Origin: Owenia fusiformis
Taxonomy: Eukaryota; Annelida; Polychaeta; Sabellida; Oweniidae
Direction of reading: 5' to 3'
Length of the DNA: 64,000 nt
Assembly (NCBI GenBank): GCA_903813345.2
Contig: CAIIXF020000004.1
Coordinates: 8,389,525 to 8,453,524, forward strand
Shown here: piece after piece, positions 22,901-34,200 of the stretch
Layout: the number at the start of each line of letters is the position of its first letter
Position numbering within the stretch: position 1 is the first letter of the stretch
Translations under genes and position numbers: made by a program
Notes under the pieces: model-generated
What the model was told of the DNA's origin: nothing
What the model saw: the letters and a program-made list of their open reading frames with translations, nothing else
The model's database searches: none

Positions 22901-24723
22901 GTAACCTATGAACTTTCTCTATAGTCTTTAAGGTTCAAAATGCATTATTTTTATCAATATGGAGTGACATTGAGCTTATGGTGAAATATTGGTCATAGTC
23001 AAGGTTGTTCGTTCGTTCCCTAAATTACTAGAGGCGACATAACAATCTATCTGGAATAAACAAACTTCCACAATGGTCAGGGGTTTCATTAGCAGCAGGC
23101 AATTTTCTCCGGTTGTTTTCACAAAATCACCTGTTGTTTTTAAGGACTTTTCAACTTGACCATGTTAAATTTATGATTTCCATTAATTTGGCCTGTTGTT
23201 TTAATTTATTTAACCTGTTCATGGGCATTCAATAGAAATTGAAAACCCATGGCCTGAACACAGAAATCTGTATTATCGACCATGGTCGAAAAAAACCAAT
23301 TGTCCAAGTAGCCCCATGACGAAGTAACCACATGATCTAAATAGCCTGATGACGAGGTAACCCCATACATCAACCCCCAGACGTCACCCCCTAATACCTG
23401 TATATGTATACCTGTATACCATTTCTTCTGGAAGAAGGAAGGATCCTATATTATCCAGATCTTGTTATATGTAAGGTCTTACTAAGTGGGAAAAGGTGGG
23501 GGGGGGGTTGTTTTCTTGAAAGCTCACTGGACATGGGTTAAAGGGGCTGTCATCTAGTTGTAGTGGTACTTTAGGTTGTGGAAGTGTTTGTCAATTTGCG
23601 CCTTGAACTGGTTGACATTGTCAGCATCTATTGCAGTCTGTGGGAGACTATTCCAGTCCTTCACAATTCTGTTTCCGAAAACATTCTTCCTGACATTCAG
23701 TCTACTGTATCTTGTATTGAGCTTCTCAGTGTTTCCTCTGGTTCTATGAGCTTCAGATTTTTCAGCAATGTCAGTGATATTAATCCTGTCAAGACCTTTT
23801 ATGATTTTGTAGGTTTGGATGAGATCCCCTCGTCGCCTTCTGTACAGGAGTGATGGTAGCTTCAGGTATCTTAGCCTATCCCCATAATTCATGTCCTTAA
23901 TTTCTGGTACAAGTTTTGTCGCTCGTCTTTGGACCTTTTCTAGCTTGTCAATATCCATGTTGTGGTGGGGATTCCATACGCTGTTTGCGTATTCCAAGTG
24001 GGGTCTTACAAGTGATTTGTAGAGAAGAGGGAGGATTGTTTTGTCCAGATGGGAGAAAGTTCTTTTTATTATTCCAAGGATGCTATTGGCTTTAGATACT
24101 GATAGGTCAACGTGTTGGTGGAACTTGAGATTATTGTCTATATTGACTCCAAGGTCCTTTTCAGTTTTGGTGATATCCAGGATCTGGTCATTCATGGTAT
24201 ATTTATGTTGATCATTTCCATGTCCAAGATGCATTACTTTGCATTTAGCGGTATTAAATGGCAACTGCCATTTATTTGACCACTTAGACATATTATCCAG
24301 ATCCTTTTGTAGTGTTCTTTTGTCTTCTTCGGTTTTAACTTTGCCGTAAAGTTTTGCATCGTCAGCGTACATGATTATCTCGTTCTTTGTTGCTTCAGGT
24401 AAATCGTTGATGAAGGCAGCAAACAGGGTCGGCCCGAGGCCCTGTTTAATAATAAGGCTAATACAATGCAATAGGTATTTAATTCTAAACTAATTAGCAT
24501 AAAGTATTCACGTTAAGGAAATATCAAAGCAAAATGCTCACATATGGGTAAATTTCATGACACCATATCCATGGTCAGTGTATGCCCATAACCCACCGGC
24601 TCTGCTCGATTTTTCTAAAATTTTCACATTGAAGCCTGCTTCTCTTAGCCATTTTCCTGTCGCTAATCCAGATATTCCTGCACCAATTACAATCGCATCT
24701 CTAACGGCGTCTTCTTGTGGCAT
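16939..24723 (-). CDS. FMO: Flavin-containing monooxygenase, complete, ten exons, 529 aa
   Basis: Exons (minus): 24723-24542, 22666-22497, 20571-20407, 20129-20003, 19592-19422, 19074-18966, 18636-18484, 18143-17958, 17635-17502, 17131-16939. All junctions are GT/AG, phases agree, and the 1,590-nt CDS ends in TAG. The protein has the FAD-binding GAGISG at residues 14-19, NVSKQNYCFSDY, the family signature F-x-G-x3-H-x3-Y (F171, G173, H177, Y181), the NADPH-binding GIGNSA at 198-203, CTGYKIDLPYL, and a hydrophobic C-terminal anchor (about 503-529). Length and order match animal FMOs (about 530 aa). These use NADPH and O2 to oxygenate soft nitrogen or sulfur centres at the endoplasmic-reticulum membrane. 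The start was chosen at the ATG encoding MPQEDAV; the upstream frame to 24867 looks like 5' UTR. Intron 1 carries a LINE fragment in the same orientation, and other introns carry MITEs. All key motifs are intact, so it should be functional. Confidence 0.95.
18262..18445. repeat. Degenerate copy of the CAGTGATCTCC MITE family
   Basis: GAAGTGGGTGCAAAATTCTT and ATCTCACGTGGGTG match the interior of the elements at 27267-27469, 43582-43769 and 61152-61356. The ends are lost. It lies in an FMO intron. Confidence 0.5.
18790..18895. repeat. Dispersed repeat shared with 61735-61850
   Basis: The strings GCCAATTTCCATG, AAAGCCAAAA and CCGTGCTGCACATACC occur in the same order and spacing at both places. 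The element type is unknown. Confidence 0.6.
21226..21365. mobile_element. Hairpin MITE, copy 2 (140 bp, TA target)
   Basis: Same palindromic element as 6051-6192, again flanked by TA on both sides. It is in FMO intron 2. Confidence 0.85.
21441..21623. mobile_element. Short pogo/Tigger-like MITE
   Basis: The inverted ends CAGTAAAACC / GGTTTTACTG bound 183 bp with internal GTGTTCACATT repeats. The left flank is TA and the right CA, consistent with a mutated TA duplication. It is in FMO intron 2. Confidence 0.6.
23084..23225. repeat. CATTAGCAGCAGGCAA repeat, copy 1
   Basis: The string GTTGTTTTCACAAAATC and its surroundings recur at 33026-33190 and 55594-55767. The 55594 copy shows the whole element, with ends CAGGGTTTTCATTAG and CTAGTGAAACCCCTG. 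It lies in FMO intron 1. Confidence 0.65.
23554..24444 (-). mobile_element. 5'-truncated non-LTR retrotransposon, reverse-transcriptase fragment
   Basis: The minus-strand frame starts mid-domain with GLGPTLFAAFINDLPEA and contains the catalytic YADD box. It continues through DLGVNIDNNLKFHQHV, LVRPHLEYANSVWNPH, KVQRRATKL and LNVRKNVFGNRIVKDWNSLP to a stop at 23554. This is the order seen at the C-terminus of LINE polymerases of the CR1/Jockey-like group. The endonuclease and the N-terminal half of the polymerase are missing, as expected of a 5'-truncated insertion. The frame is open for nearly 300 codons, so the insertion is fairly recent. It sits in FMO intron 1 in the same orientation as the gene. 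Confidence 0.9.
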
Positions 24724-24851
24724 TGTAGTTGCATTTGCAGCTATAGTTGAAGTAAAATCGTCCCAAACTCGAATAATAAGAAAATTTTGAACTTTGAAAC
24801 TTTTTTGACAATTCCCAGCATCCTCTTCCGGTTTTGCGCAGTGAGCAAAAG

Positions 24852-24859
24852 TGACGTCA
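24852..24859. promoter_or_regulatory. CRE palindrome TGACGTCA upstream of FMO
   Basis: A full cAMP-response-element palindrome lies about 130 bases upstream of the FMO start codon, in the likely promoter or 5' UTR. Function is not shown by sequence alone. Confidence 0.4.
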
Positions 24860-25905
24860 TTCCTCAAAGTTTTGGGAAGAAGATTTCAGAAAAATCAGGT
24901 AAATACTCGGCGTTTTTCCTATCATTCCAATCATAAATCAATTAACCAATACCCCTAAGTGATAATATGTAAGTAGAACATTCATACCAAGTATTTTCAA
25001 ACTGAAATATGCTTAGGAACAACTCGAAATTCGTTTTAATATCACACCTAAATTTTTGAAAATGTCATAAATCGAGTCAATTCAAGTGCACATGCACTTA
25101 GATTTTATTTGAAAAACTAGAAGCAGTAAGAAGTGTATGGGTCAAGATTGCAGTAAAAAATCCCATTGACGACCATTATAACGTTTCATTTCATAATATA
25201 TTCATGGGCACAGATCTAGCTCAGTGAAACAGTGTCCAGTGTTCATTGGAGTCTTGTCTTGCTTGCCGTTACAAAATAAGCATACGGTGACCACACCGTT
25301 TTTGAGATAACTGAATCTGGAGAGAGCTACCACCGTAAAGCTACCTGTTTCAGAAAATTATTCTGCTCTACATAGTCTCAAAAATCACTCCGCCATCTAT
25401 AAAAATTCTGTTTCTAACCAAACTTGTAAATGTTTCCTGATAGATTAGTACTTACCCTATCGAGAATAAACCTTGATTCATTTATCAAACACTAGATGGC
25501 GCTGCGACGGGACAGAAAAGGAGAAAGAGCTTTTTATACAGAAAACCAAATAACCAACGGTAACCGCTAGTATCCCTACTCCGGACTATATTCTATATGT
25601 ACCGTAGCTAATGCATTATGCAGCAAAACGGAGGATTTCTCCTTCGGAATAAATGAATGTTATTCACTACCATTTGGTTATCAATATGATTGTGTCAATC
25701 AAATCTAAAAAACAGGATTCGACAATGAACGAAAACTGTTACTCGTACTTTCAGTTCAGTAAATTACCAGGAGCTTTCTCTTGAATGCCCATGCACTTAC
25801 CCACCAACCATGCCCATGCACTTACCCACGAGCCTGCACTACTGGTAAAGACGGGCGATGTCAATGCGGTAGCGTGACAGTCGTCCCAGGTTATCCCGTG
25901 CCAGG

Positions 25906-26419
25906 ACTATAGTCCTGTAACGAGCGCATTCTTTTGCCTGTACGATTACAACTTGGGAGAATTATCTACGCCCCTTACACTTAAGATACCTACTTCAATA
26001 GATTCCTGGGTATTTTAGCATTCTTTTCGTGTAGTTGAATCCACAATTGTTTGGGTATATCGGCAGGATGGGAACATTTTTCTTTTTCATCGAGAGATAT
26101 TCCATCACTTTCCAAGATGGCGGTTGGATTTAAAAGAGGATTCCCCATTTGACTGACCAGGAAGTGGCCCAAATAACCAATAAATGGAAGAATTTGACGG
26201 TTGAAATAAGTTAAATATTACACGCAAATATTGCGATCAAAAACAAAAATTTCTTTGTTCTGCCGATAAACCAAGACAATTGTAGATTCAAATACACGAA
26301 AAGAATGCTAAAATACCAAGGAATCTATTGAAATAGGTATCTTAAGTGTAAGAAGCGTAGAAAATTCTCCCATGTTGTAATCGTACAGGCAAAAGAATAA
26401 GATTTCGCAGGACTATAGT
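25906..26419. mobile_element. Foldback element, about 514 bp
   Basis: The arms of about 150 bp pair in inverted orientation: ACTATAGTCCTG at the left end and its complement at 26408-26419, then ATTCTTTTGCCTGTACGATT and AAGATACCTA on both sides. The short frame at 25990-26172 lies within it and is not a gene. The string TATCCCGTGCCAGGA just outside recurs inverted at about 46210. Confidence 0.75.
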
Positions 26420-27266
26420 ATCTGAACATAAAGGGACTTCCTAGTGTGGCCAACCAGGAAGGTTCCTTTCAATTTTAAAATGAGTTGTAAACCATAGGTC
26501 TATTTTTAAATGTTAAGGTTTTAAATTATGTTCTGTTCAAATTCAATCACTGTTAAATTATATATCTGCTGTCATATGAGCTTATTATCACAGATACTAG
26601 TCGAAATTCTGCACAAATTTTCAAAAAAAGTCCAAATTCTGCAATCTTTTAAAACGATGAAAAACGGAAACGGAAGTCAGCTACTTTCTAGGTAAGAACT
26701 GCGCGTCATTAGCGAACTCGCTTTAGCGAATTTAAACGTGATAGAATGTTGAATTTCACGGTGAAATCGTACTTGTACTCAATAATGATTGATTGTTGGA
26801 CATAAACAGACACTCTTCAAATACCCCGCAAAGGTAGGAGATCGTAAAATATGTAATTTCTGGAAATTCTGGTAATTCCGCGGGATTTTCATGAAAATCA
26901 GGGATTCTGCAAAAATTGAAGTTTTGTCAAATTCCGTCCATGCCGCAGAATTACGGAATACTAGTATCTATGTATTATAGCCTTTTGTAGATTATTGACA
27001 TAGAAATTTAGTTTACACTCAGACATTTAACCGTATCAGCTTTGTATATCTTTTTTACCTTCCATTATTTGCTCAAAACTTCTGGGTCAGGCATAAAGAT
27101 GTGAATTATCTCATACGAAGACCATCTCTACATTTTGAACATAGAGATGTCTTGGTATAAATAAGAAGTGAAGACGTTGATTCCTATCTCAAAATAAATT
27201 GATGTCACGTGTCGATCAACCATGTTTACCTTTTGTCTAGTGATGAAGATATCGAAATATTGAATA

Positions 27267-27469
27267 CAGTGATCTCCACAGGATTTTTTCTCAAGTGCTT
27301 GCAAAATTCTCATTTTTACAATTTAGACCAAAATTGGTCAAAATAGGCCTATTATTCATGATTTTTCTCATTTCAAGTGGGTGCAAATGGATTTTCAGGT
27401 GGGTGCAAGCTTATTGTCAAAATCTCAGGTGGGTGCCACGCCCACTTGCTAATGCTGGGGAGATCACTG
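27267..27469. mobile_element. CAGTGATCTCC MITE, copy 1 (203 bp)
   Basis: The inverted ends CAGTGATCTCC are flanked by an identical 5-bp duplication GAATA at 27262-27266 and 27470-27474. The interior contains repeated GGTGGGTGCAA strings. Other copies are at 43582-43769 and 61152-61356 in the opposite orientation. Confidence 0.85.
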
Positions 27470-28514
27470 GAATAATGTTTTATGCTCATGCTTGTATTGA
27501 CAATCTTACGAGAGGAGGGATGATTTAACCATTACTTAAGTAAACAGGAATAGTGCAGTGTTTTTCTTTTGACCCAAATTGAAGCTAACATACCGACCAG
27601 CAGCATGTCAATTTCAGTTTGTCTGTAAATGCGGGCGTAAATGATTTACTGGTCCAACGGACCAGTGACTCCAAAATTTCCACTAGCATCAAAAAAGTAG
27701 TTGGACCATAATATTTGTAAAAATTTCTACCAGTCCTTACCATTACTGTATTTTATTTTCAATTCATACATGAGAATCCTCTGTGGATCATCTTACTTAA
27801 GGATCATTCTTGAAATCAGGGCAAATCCGGTGAGATTTTGGGGTACCCCCCCACCTATATAATAATAATTGATTTGGAATCCCAGGGAAAGGTTGCCGTA
27901 GTGGGCTCAGAACAAGTTAACAAGAGCCATAGGGTAGGAAGTTGTCGTTCGAGACAAACTTCCTATCGTCTTCTTTGATAGTTTATTGATTCAGTAAAAC
28001 CTGTTGCTGCTGCTCTAATTTTGAGACAAAAATATAGAGGAGGAACTACAAAATATAAAATAAAAAATAAAATAAAAATATAAAATATAAAATCGATAAT
28101 ATGGTTTTGCATGTATTGGTGATTTTTTGCTTTGAGACTTCCTGAATGTTAACAGGAAAATTCTTTATAGTTTTGGCATTCAATTTGTTTTTTTCTTAGA
28201 AATAAATATGTTTATTGTATGAGTGCATACTAAAAAATGGTTGGTAAGATAAACTTGTATTTATTGTCCAAATCTTTTTTTTTTAACGCACAATCCAATC
28301 AAATCGCATCGTTATATGTTGTATCTCATCTCCTAAATAAACTAATTGCTGGCTCGCTTATCAATTTTTGCTCTTAGTTTTTAGTCTTTCACATCTGTGT
28401 CTAGGAATAGTTCCAAGACTGCCACCTGATGTCTTGACTAATTGCCAAACCCAATCTAATAGAATAACCTTTAGAAGTGTTACAGCTATTTATTTGGGAT
28501 TTTATTATTATCAT

Positions 28515-29100
28515 ACAACCTGGTTAAATATAACAGATTGTGTCAGTAGCCAAGTTTAAAGCTTGAAGGGTAAATCTATTGGCATTAAGTGAGAATAAGG
28601 ATTAGTTATTGTGTAGTAGTCTGTCCTGCTCACAGTGTCCTTATTAAGCTAAACTGGCTAAATTATCTAAAAAATCTATTCAGCCTATAAAATGTGAATT
28701 TCATACACAGTTGAAATGGAACCAAAATTAGATAGTCAGAACTTGGAATGTCCCATCCATTATATTCTGGATGGGCCAAAATGTAAATTATTTATATATA
28801 ATGTGCAGGCAATGGTTAAGACATTGAATTTTGAATTTGAAAGAGCTTTTGCAAATTACCTGATTACACATTTGAAAAACATATATATGGTGAAACCTGT
28901 CAAATCCAAACACATATGGGACCAGCCAAAAATGTTTGGATTAGCAGGTGTCATCATTTCAAGGATTTTAAACATGTAAGTCAATGGGATCTAAGAAATC
29001 TGTGAAAAAGTGTTCACATTGAAAGGTGTTCAGGTTAGAGAGGTGTTTGGATATACAGGTTTTATGGGCCGAGTCAATATTTCAATGTCCGTCAAAAAAA
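28515..29100. repeat. Long dispersed repeat, copy 1
   Basis: The order AAGTTTAAAGCTTGAAG, ATTGGCATTAAGTGAGAAT, GAACTTGGAATGTCC, GGGCCGAGTCAATATTT recurs at 50664-51290 with indels. A pogo/Tigger-like stretch (28886-29064) is part of it. No coding capacity is seen; the class is unknown. Confidence 0.75.
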
Positions 29101-29934
29101 ACATCATTAATTTAGTTAGGTCTTAACCTCCCTCCCCTTTCTAGTGAAATGTTGATTCGTATTCAAGAAGAGGATAGGTACTGTGAATGAATGTTGCCGA
29201 TTGTACATTGCCATGTGTAATTGTCAATGAGGATACAGTTTAGTAGCCCCACCCTCACTACCTATGCCTGTGACAGCCCGGGTCAAAAATCATATCAAAC
29301 CTTCCACGTTGATCTTTTCTCAACCAATCAGTGAGCTGGAAGGAGCACACGCTAAATGCATGCTCATTAACTATGCAATGACGCCAGAAGAAATTACCAT
29401 GTCTAGAAAGTCGGCCTTATTTCGATGCCGAGCTCTAAATGGCTCGGTTAGTTCAGTGATTTATTGTAAACTGAAAGAGTGAAAATGAAGCTCTTTTTTA
29501 AGAAGCGAAGAGGCACTATTTGTAAAAAGGGGGCAGGACACCATTGGAAGGTGGCACATGTCAAATTTTATATTTCAAAAATTTTATTCTAATATGAAAG
29601 TATGACCATTGGGAAGCCAAAATATGTTATTCATTTTTCTCACAGATGATTGGTTAGTGTGTGACACCGTTGCTAAGCAACCCATGTTTGTTGTCTTTTT
29701 ACAGCCTAGAAAATGCACCAAAATCAGTGAAAAAAGACATATTTCCAGCTTATGATATGCCAAGAAGATAATCCAAAACCAGTTAATAACCATTTGATTT
29801 GTATCAAAGGGTAGCAATTGACTGTTATATTGAGACAATAATTTATGTTTTATTGCCACGCTTTATCAAAGTGCTATTTTGTCAATTATTGTTTTGAACA
29901 ATTTTGTGCATGTGTCTGGATATGCATGCTCCAC

Positions 29935-30176
29935 ATACCGTAATCGCCGTATTAAGGGCCCACCATAATTACCGTATTCTCTCCAATAACGATCATTATT
30001 GTAAAAATATGCTGTCACTTTCGTTGCAAATAAGGTATTTTTGGCAAGAAAAATTCCCATCCATGAAATTCTGTGGGATTTTTGATTTCTCTCATACATG
30101 GACGCTCTTTGTAATGGGTTACAGTGGGAATTTCAGTTTCAAAAGTGCCCTGGGCGCTTAGTACGGCAAATGCGGT
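29935..30176. mobile_element. Degenerate inverted-repeat element
   Basis: The left end TACCGTAATCGCCGTATTAA pairs imperfectly with the right end TTAGTACGGCAAATGCGGTA. No clear target duplication. Confidence 0.45.
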
Positions 30177-31292
30177 AATTCTTGCCATCAAAATTCCCAG
30201 AAAACTGTTAACCTGTTCAACTTATAGAATTTATACAGACGCAAGAGCTGAGGCACTCGACAAGATCTGATAAGGTTCTTGGCACTCTGGGTAAAATCTG
30301 GTAAATTACTTGCTCACTCTATCACTATGTGTCTTCATTGTTTCCACATAAGTAACAGTTAAGTTTTATGAGTTGATTTAACCCAAATCATCTGTCTCGA
30401 GTCTGAGGAGGAATATCATTTAAGTGAATATCAGTATTTGTTCATATTTATATAGAGTTAGCATTTGTAAATTGAAGGATTGAAAGCAAATATATGTTTT
30501 AGTGATGTTATGTCAAAGTTATATTGACTTTAATACCAGTTCGCTGTTTGGTAATCACATGAAAAGACTAGTCTCGGTTTGGAGAACGAAGTTCATCAGT
30601 CTACTGCATGTTACGCCTGCTCAGGACAATTTCGATATTTTTACATATTGTAGATTTAAATATCCTCTTTTGAATATTCATAATTTAATTTGGGTGTTAT
30701 TTCTATATATTTCATGGAAAAATTATAAGCCCAGCAGACTCGTCTACAAACCGAGACTTGTCCTTGGAAATGAAAATGGATAATCAGACATGATAATGCA
30801 ATTTTTTTAATTTTTTTAGTCATTTTCTGAAACATACCTCTTCTCTCATACCTGAATTTTTTTAAGGAATTTGAATTGAAATCAAAACATATCAGCCTCT
30901 TTTTATGATTTTATAATTGAAATCATTTATATATCATTAAAAATGTGTAATTTTGTATGTTAGATTTGAAACATGATATTATCGTTTACGATTTTGTATA
31001 TTTGATCATGAAAACCAAGATTATTTGTTTTTGCATAATGGTCTAAGGTCTATTTAACTTTGCGTCATTCTGATTTTTCAGAGTTTTCTTTATCTATAAC
31101 GCTTGTCTAGGATATTACGCAGTCTGTGAATCTCACAATGACTTTGTGTATTTTATGAAGACTTTATTCATTTATAATGACACCATTCATCTCATGCAAC
31201 AACTTTAATAAATATACTAGGCTTTTAATTATATATTTCCAGGTGAACTGAAGATTGCATTAAAACCAAAGAGAGGCTGAACAAACGAGACC

Positions 31293-34200
31293 ATGCCCTT
31301 ATTTGGCAAGTCTCAAAAATCTCCGCAAGACCTTGCTAAGTCGTTGCATGATAACCTCAACATCTTGAGTAAGGGTGAGAAAAAAGCTAAGGTAAGAAAC
31401 CTGGTACATGTAGTTATGCATCATTCAAAGTTTGAGTGAGACCCTCCACACAGGAAGGGGGGGGGGGATTTTATCAAAATCAAAATGTCCATAGCTGGTA
31501 AAATTCAGTGCATTATCCTAATTTTACCTCATTATTATACTCCATTCCCATTATTAGACAGCATCCCCATTTTTAAGTCTTATCTTCATTTCTAGATAAT
31601 TTTAGTAGACCCCATCTTCATTACTAAACTCAATCCCTTTTACAAGATACCATCCCCATAACTAAACTCAATCTCTTTTCCACATTACTAAACTCAATCT
31701 CTTTTCCACATTATTTTACTAATTTATTAAACCCAATCCCCATTACTAAACTCAGTCCCTTTAAGAGATACCATCAACATTTCTATAAACTCGATCCCTT
31801 TAATTAGACCCCATCCACATAGCTAAACTCAATCCATTTTTACAATATATCATCCCCATTCACATTTCTAAAGCCTAACCCTGTTACTTAACCCTATGAG
31901 CCATCACCCCCCTAGACCTAATCCCTATTACCCTCATTATTTTTGCTTGTAGAAACAACATTTTACCCCCCCCCATACTAGTTATCATATGTGTATTATG
32001 AACGTTACTTTTTTACTACAAATTAGCAGCATTGATGTATGAACCTGGTCATATAATATGACAAAAATAGCTATACTTGAACTTGTTAACCAGTCACTTG
32101 AGCTGAGGATAGAATAAAAATATATTGATTTACAAATGACCAAGTTCAAGAAGAACAACTGTTGAATACTATCATATTAGTGTTACTCAAAATTGAAAAT
32201 TGAAGAATCTCGCAAAATTGTCTATGTAATCGGTAAAACTCGCCTTTTATGTCATTTAAGGAGATTTTCTGGTTTGTGCAATATAAACCCCGCCTTTTTA
32301 AATACATATTTATTCTGAACCTGTTGCCTAGTAACATTTTTTGTTGTTTTTTATATCTTCAGGTGTCAGATGAAGTGTCAAAAACATTAGTTGCCATGAA
32401 GATAATGTTATATGGGACTGACCAGCAGGAACCACAGACAGAACTTGTAGCCCAGTTGGCTCAGGAGTTTTATAATTTGGGCCTCCTCCTACTCATTGTA
32501 CAGAATCTACAAAAAATTGACTTTGAGGTGCATTTGATATTTGAACAATATGCTTTACAGGGTTCTCACTAGGCTGTTAGAACCTCGTACAGCACCATTC
32601 TCTCTCCTGTTCAAATCTGACTGCCAATCAAATCTTCTCTAGTGTTCCCAATGAATACTCCGATATGCAATAAAGTTTTGTTTAGTTCAGTTTAGTTACT
32701 TCTCGTTTGAAGAGCTCTCATGTACAGTAAACTTGTCAAGATTCACACTAGTTTTATCAGAATTTGTTGAAATTTTGTTTGAGTAATCGTCCGCCATTTT
32801 GATGCAATACATACGCTATGATGTACTTTGTACTCATCCACTAATGAAATTAGCGGATTGTGACCTTTGACTTTGCGATTTCCGGACATATCGTTCAGAG
32901 TAATCAACTTGTTCAGCGGGTCAATGAAAATTTGTCCCTCCCAAAGTGATGCATCATGGGAGATGTTTATGTAAATTACCACCTGAACTCTTATTGCGAA
33001 TTCAACTATTCTACTTTTGCAGCAGCAGAGACTTCATTAGCAGCAGGCAATAGGCAATTTTCACCAGTTGTTTTCACAAAATCGGCTGTTGTTTTTAGGG
33101 ACTTTTCAACTTTTCCATGTTAAATTTATTATTTCCATTAAGTTTGCCTGTTATCATCATTTATTTAGCCTGTTGTGAGAAATTCTACTTAAATTCCTAA
33201 TCAGGTTTTGTATTCGGAATTTTGCATCTTTCCTATAGATCAGATTCTGCCTTTAAGCTGCAACCCCTCAAATTCTTATTTTTCAAAGATAATCTCTGAA
33301 AAATTGGCAATTTTTAGATAATTACAGAATATGTGAAAAATATGTGCAAATTGTGGTTCTATATAATTTCTAGTGAGAACCCTGTTTTATTTTATTACGA
33401 TTGTTCAAATGAAAAAATGCTGAAACAACTATTAGTGTTAAGTCCAACTAATAGATTTTTGTACATAGAATATGTCAGAAAATAGACAAACTCCTGCCAA
33501 AAAATATGGATTGTGTCCGTGACATGACGAATTAAGTTTGAAATGTTCAAATTATTTAACCTCTCTTGAATACTAGAGCATTTTTATGTCACCACCAGAG
33601 CATTTTTATGTCACCACCAGAGCATTTTTATGTCGCCACCAGAGCATTTTTATGTCACCACCAGAGCATTTTTATGTCGCCACCAGAGTATTTTTATGTC
33701 ACCACCAGAGCATTTTTATGTCACCACCAGAGAGATAATATTCACTCTGAAGTAATATTATATTTTATTTCAATTTAGATATTCTAAGATGTCACATTGA
33801 AAAACAAATTGTGGTTAGATTTTAAAGTTTTTTTGTTTTTTATTCCCTCCGCAGGGTAAGAAAGACGCTGCCCAGATATTCAACAATCTTCTACGTCGTC
33901 AGATAGGGGTCCGTTCACCGACGGTAGAACACGTTTTTACAAAATCTGAAATACTAATTATACTAATGAAAGGGTAAGAAAATGTTTTATGGGGTTTTGT
34001 ATTGAAATACAAAGTTTATTTATAAGTTTATTTCCTTAAACTGCATTGTTAAATGGGCTAGCAAATATTGCACTGGGTAATGCTTTGAAATGTAAAATAT
34101 TCATAAATGAGCCAGGCGACAAGAAAAGGGGTCTTATCACAGATTTTTTCAATTATTTGATTCTTGTTCATCTTAAAAAGCACAAAGAGACAATTTTCCC

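Larger units (their letters stand above)
24724..31242. other. Divergent spacer between FMO and CAB39
   Basis: FMO reads left and CAB39 right, so both promoters should lie here. Contents that can be named are a CRE-like site near FMO, a foldback element (25906-26419), a 203-bp MITE (27267-27469), a repeat shared with 50664-51290, and a degenerate inverted-repeat element (29935-30176). Short open frames inside (for example 28716-28979 and 30502-30783) show no codon or domain support. Confidence 0.6.

Noticed and set aside
23554-24444. A complete retrotransposon
   Set aside because: Only the C-terminal part of the polymerase is present; no endonuclease or first ORF exists nearby.
25990-26172. 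60-residue minus-strand frame
   Set aside because: It lies inside a foldback element with paired arms.
29584-30161. Several 75-90-residue frames between FMO and CAB39
   Set aside because: They overlap one another on both strands, have no splice partners or domains, and partly cover a degenerate inverted-repeat element.
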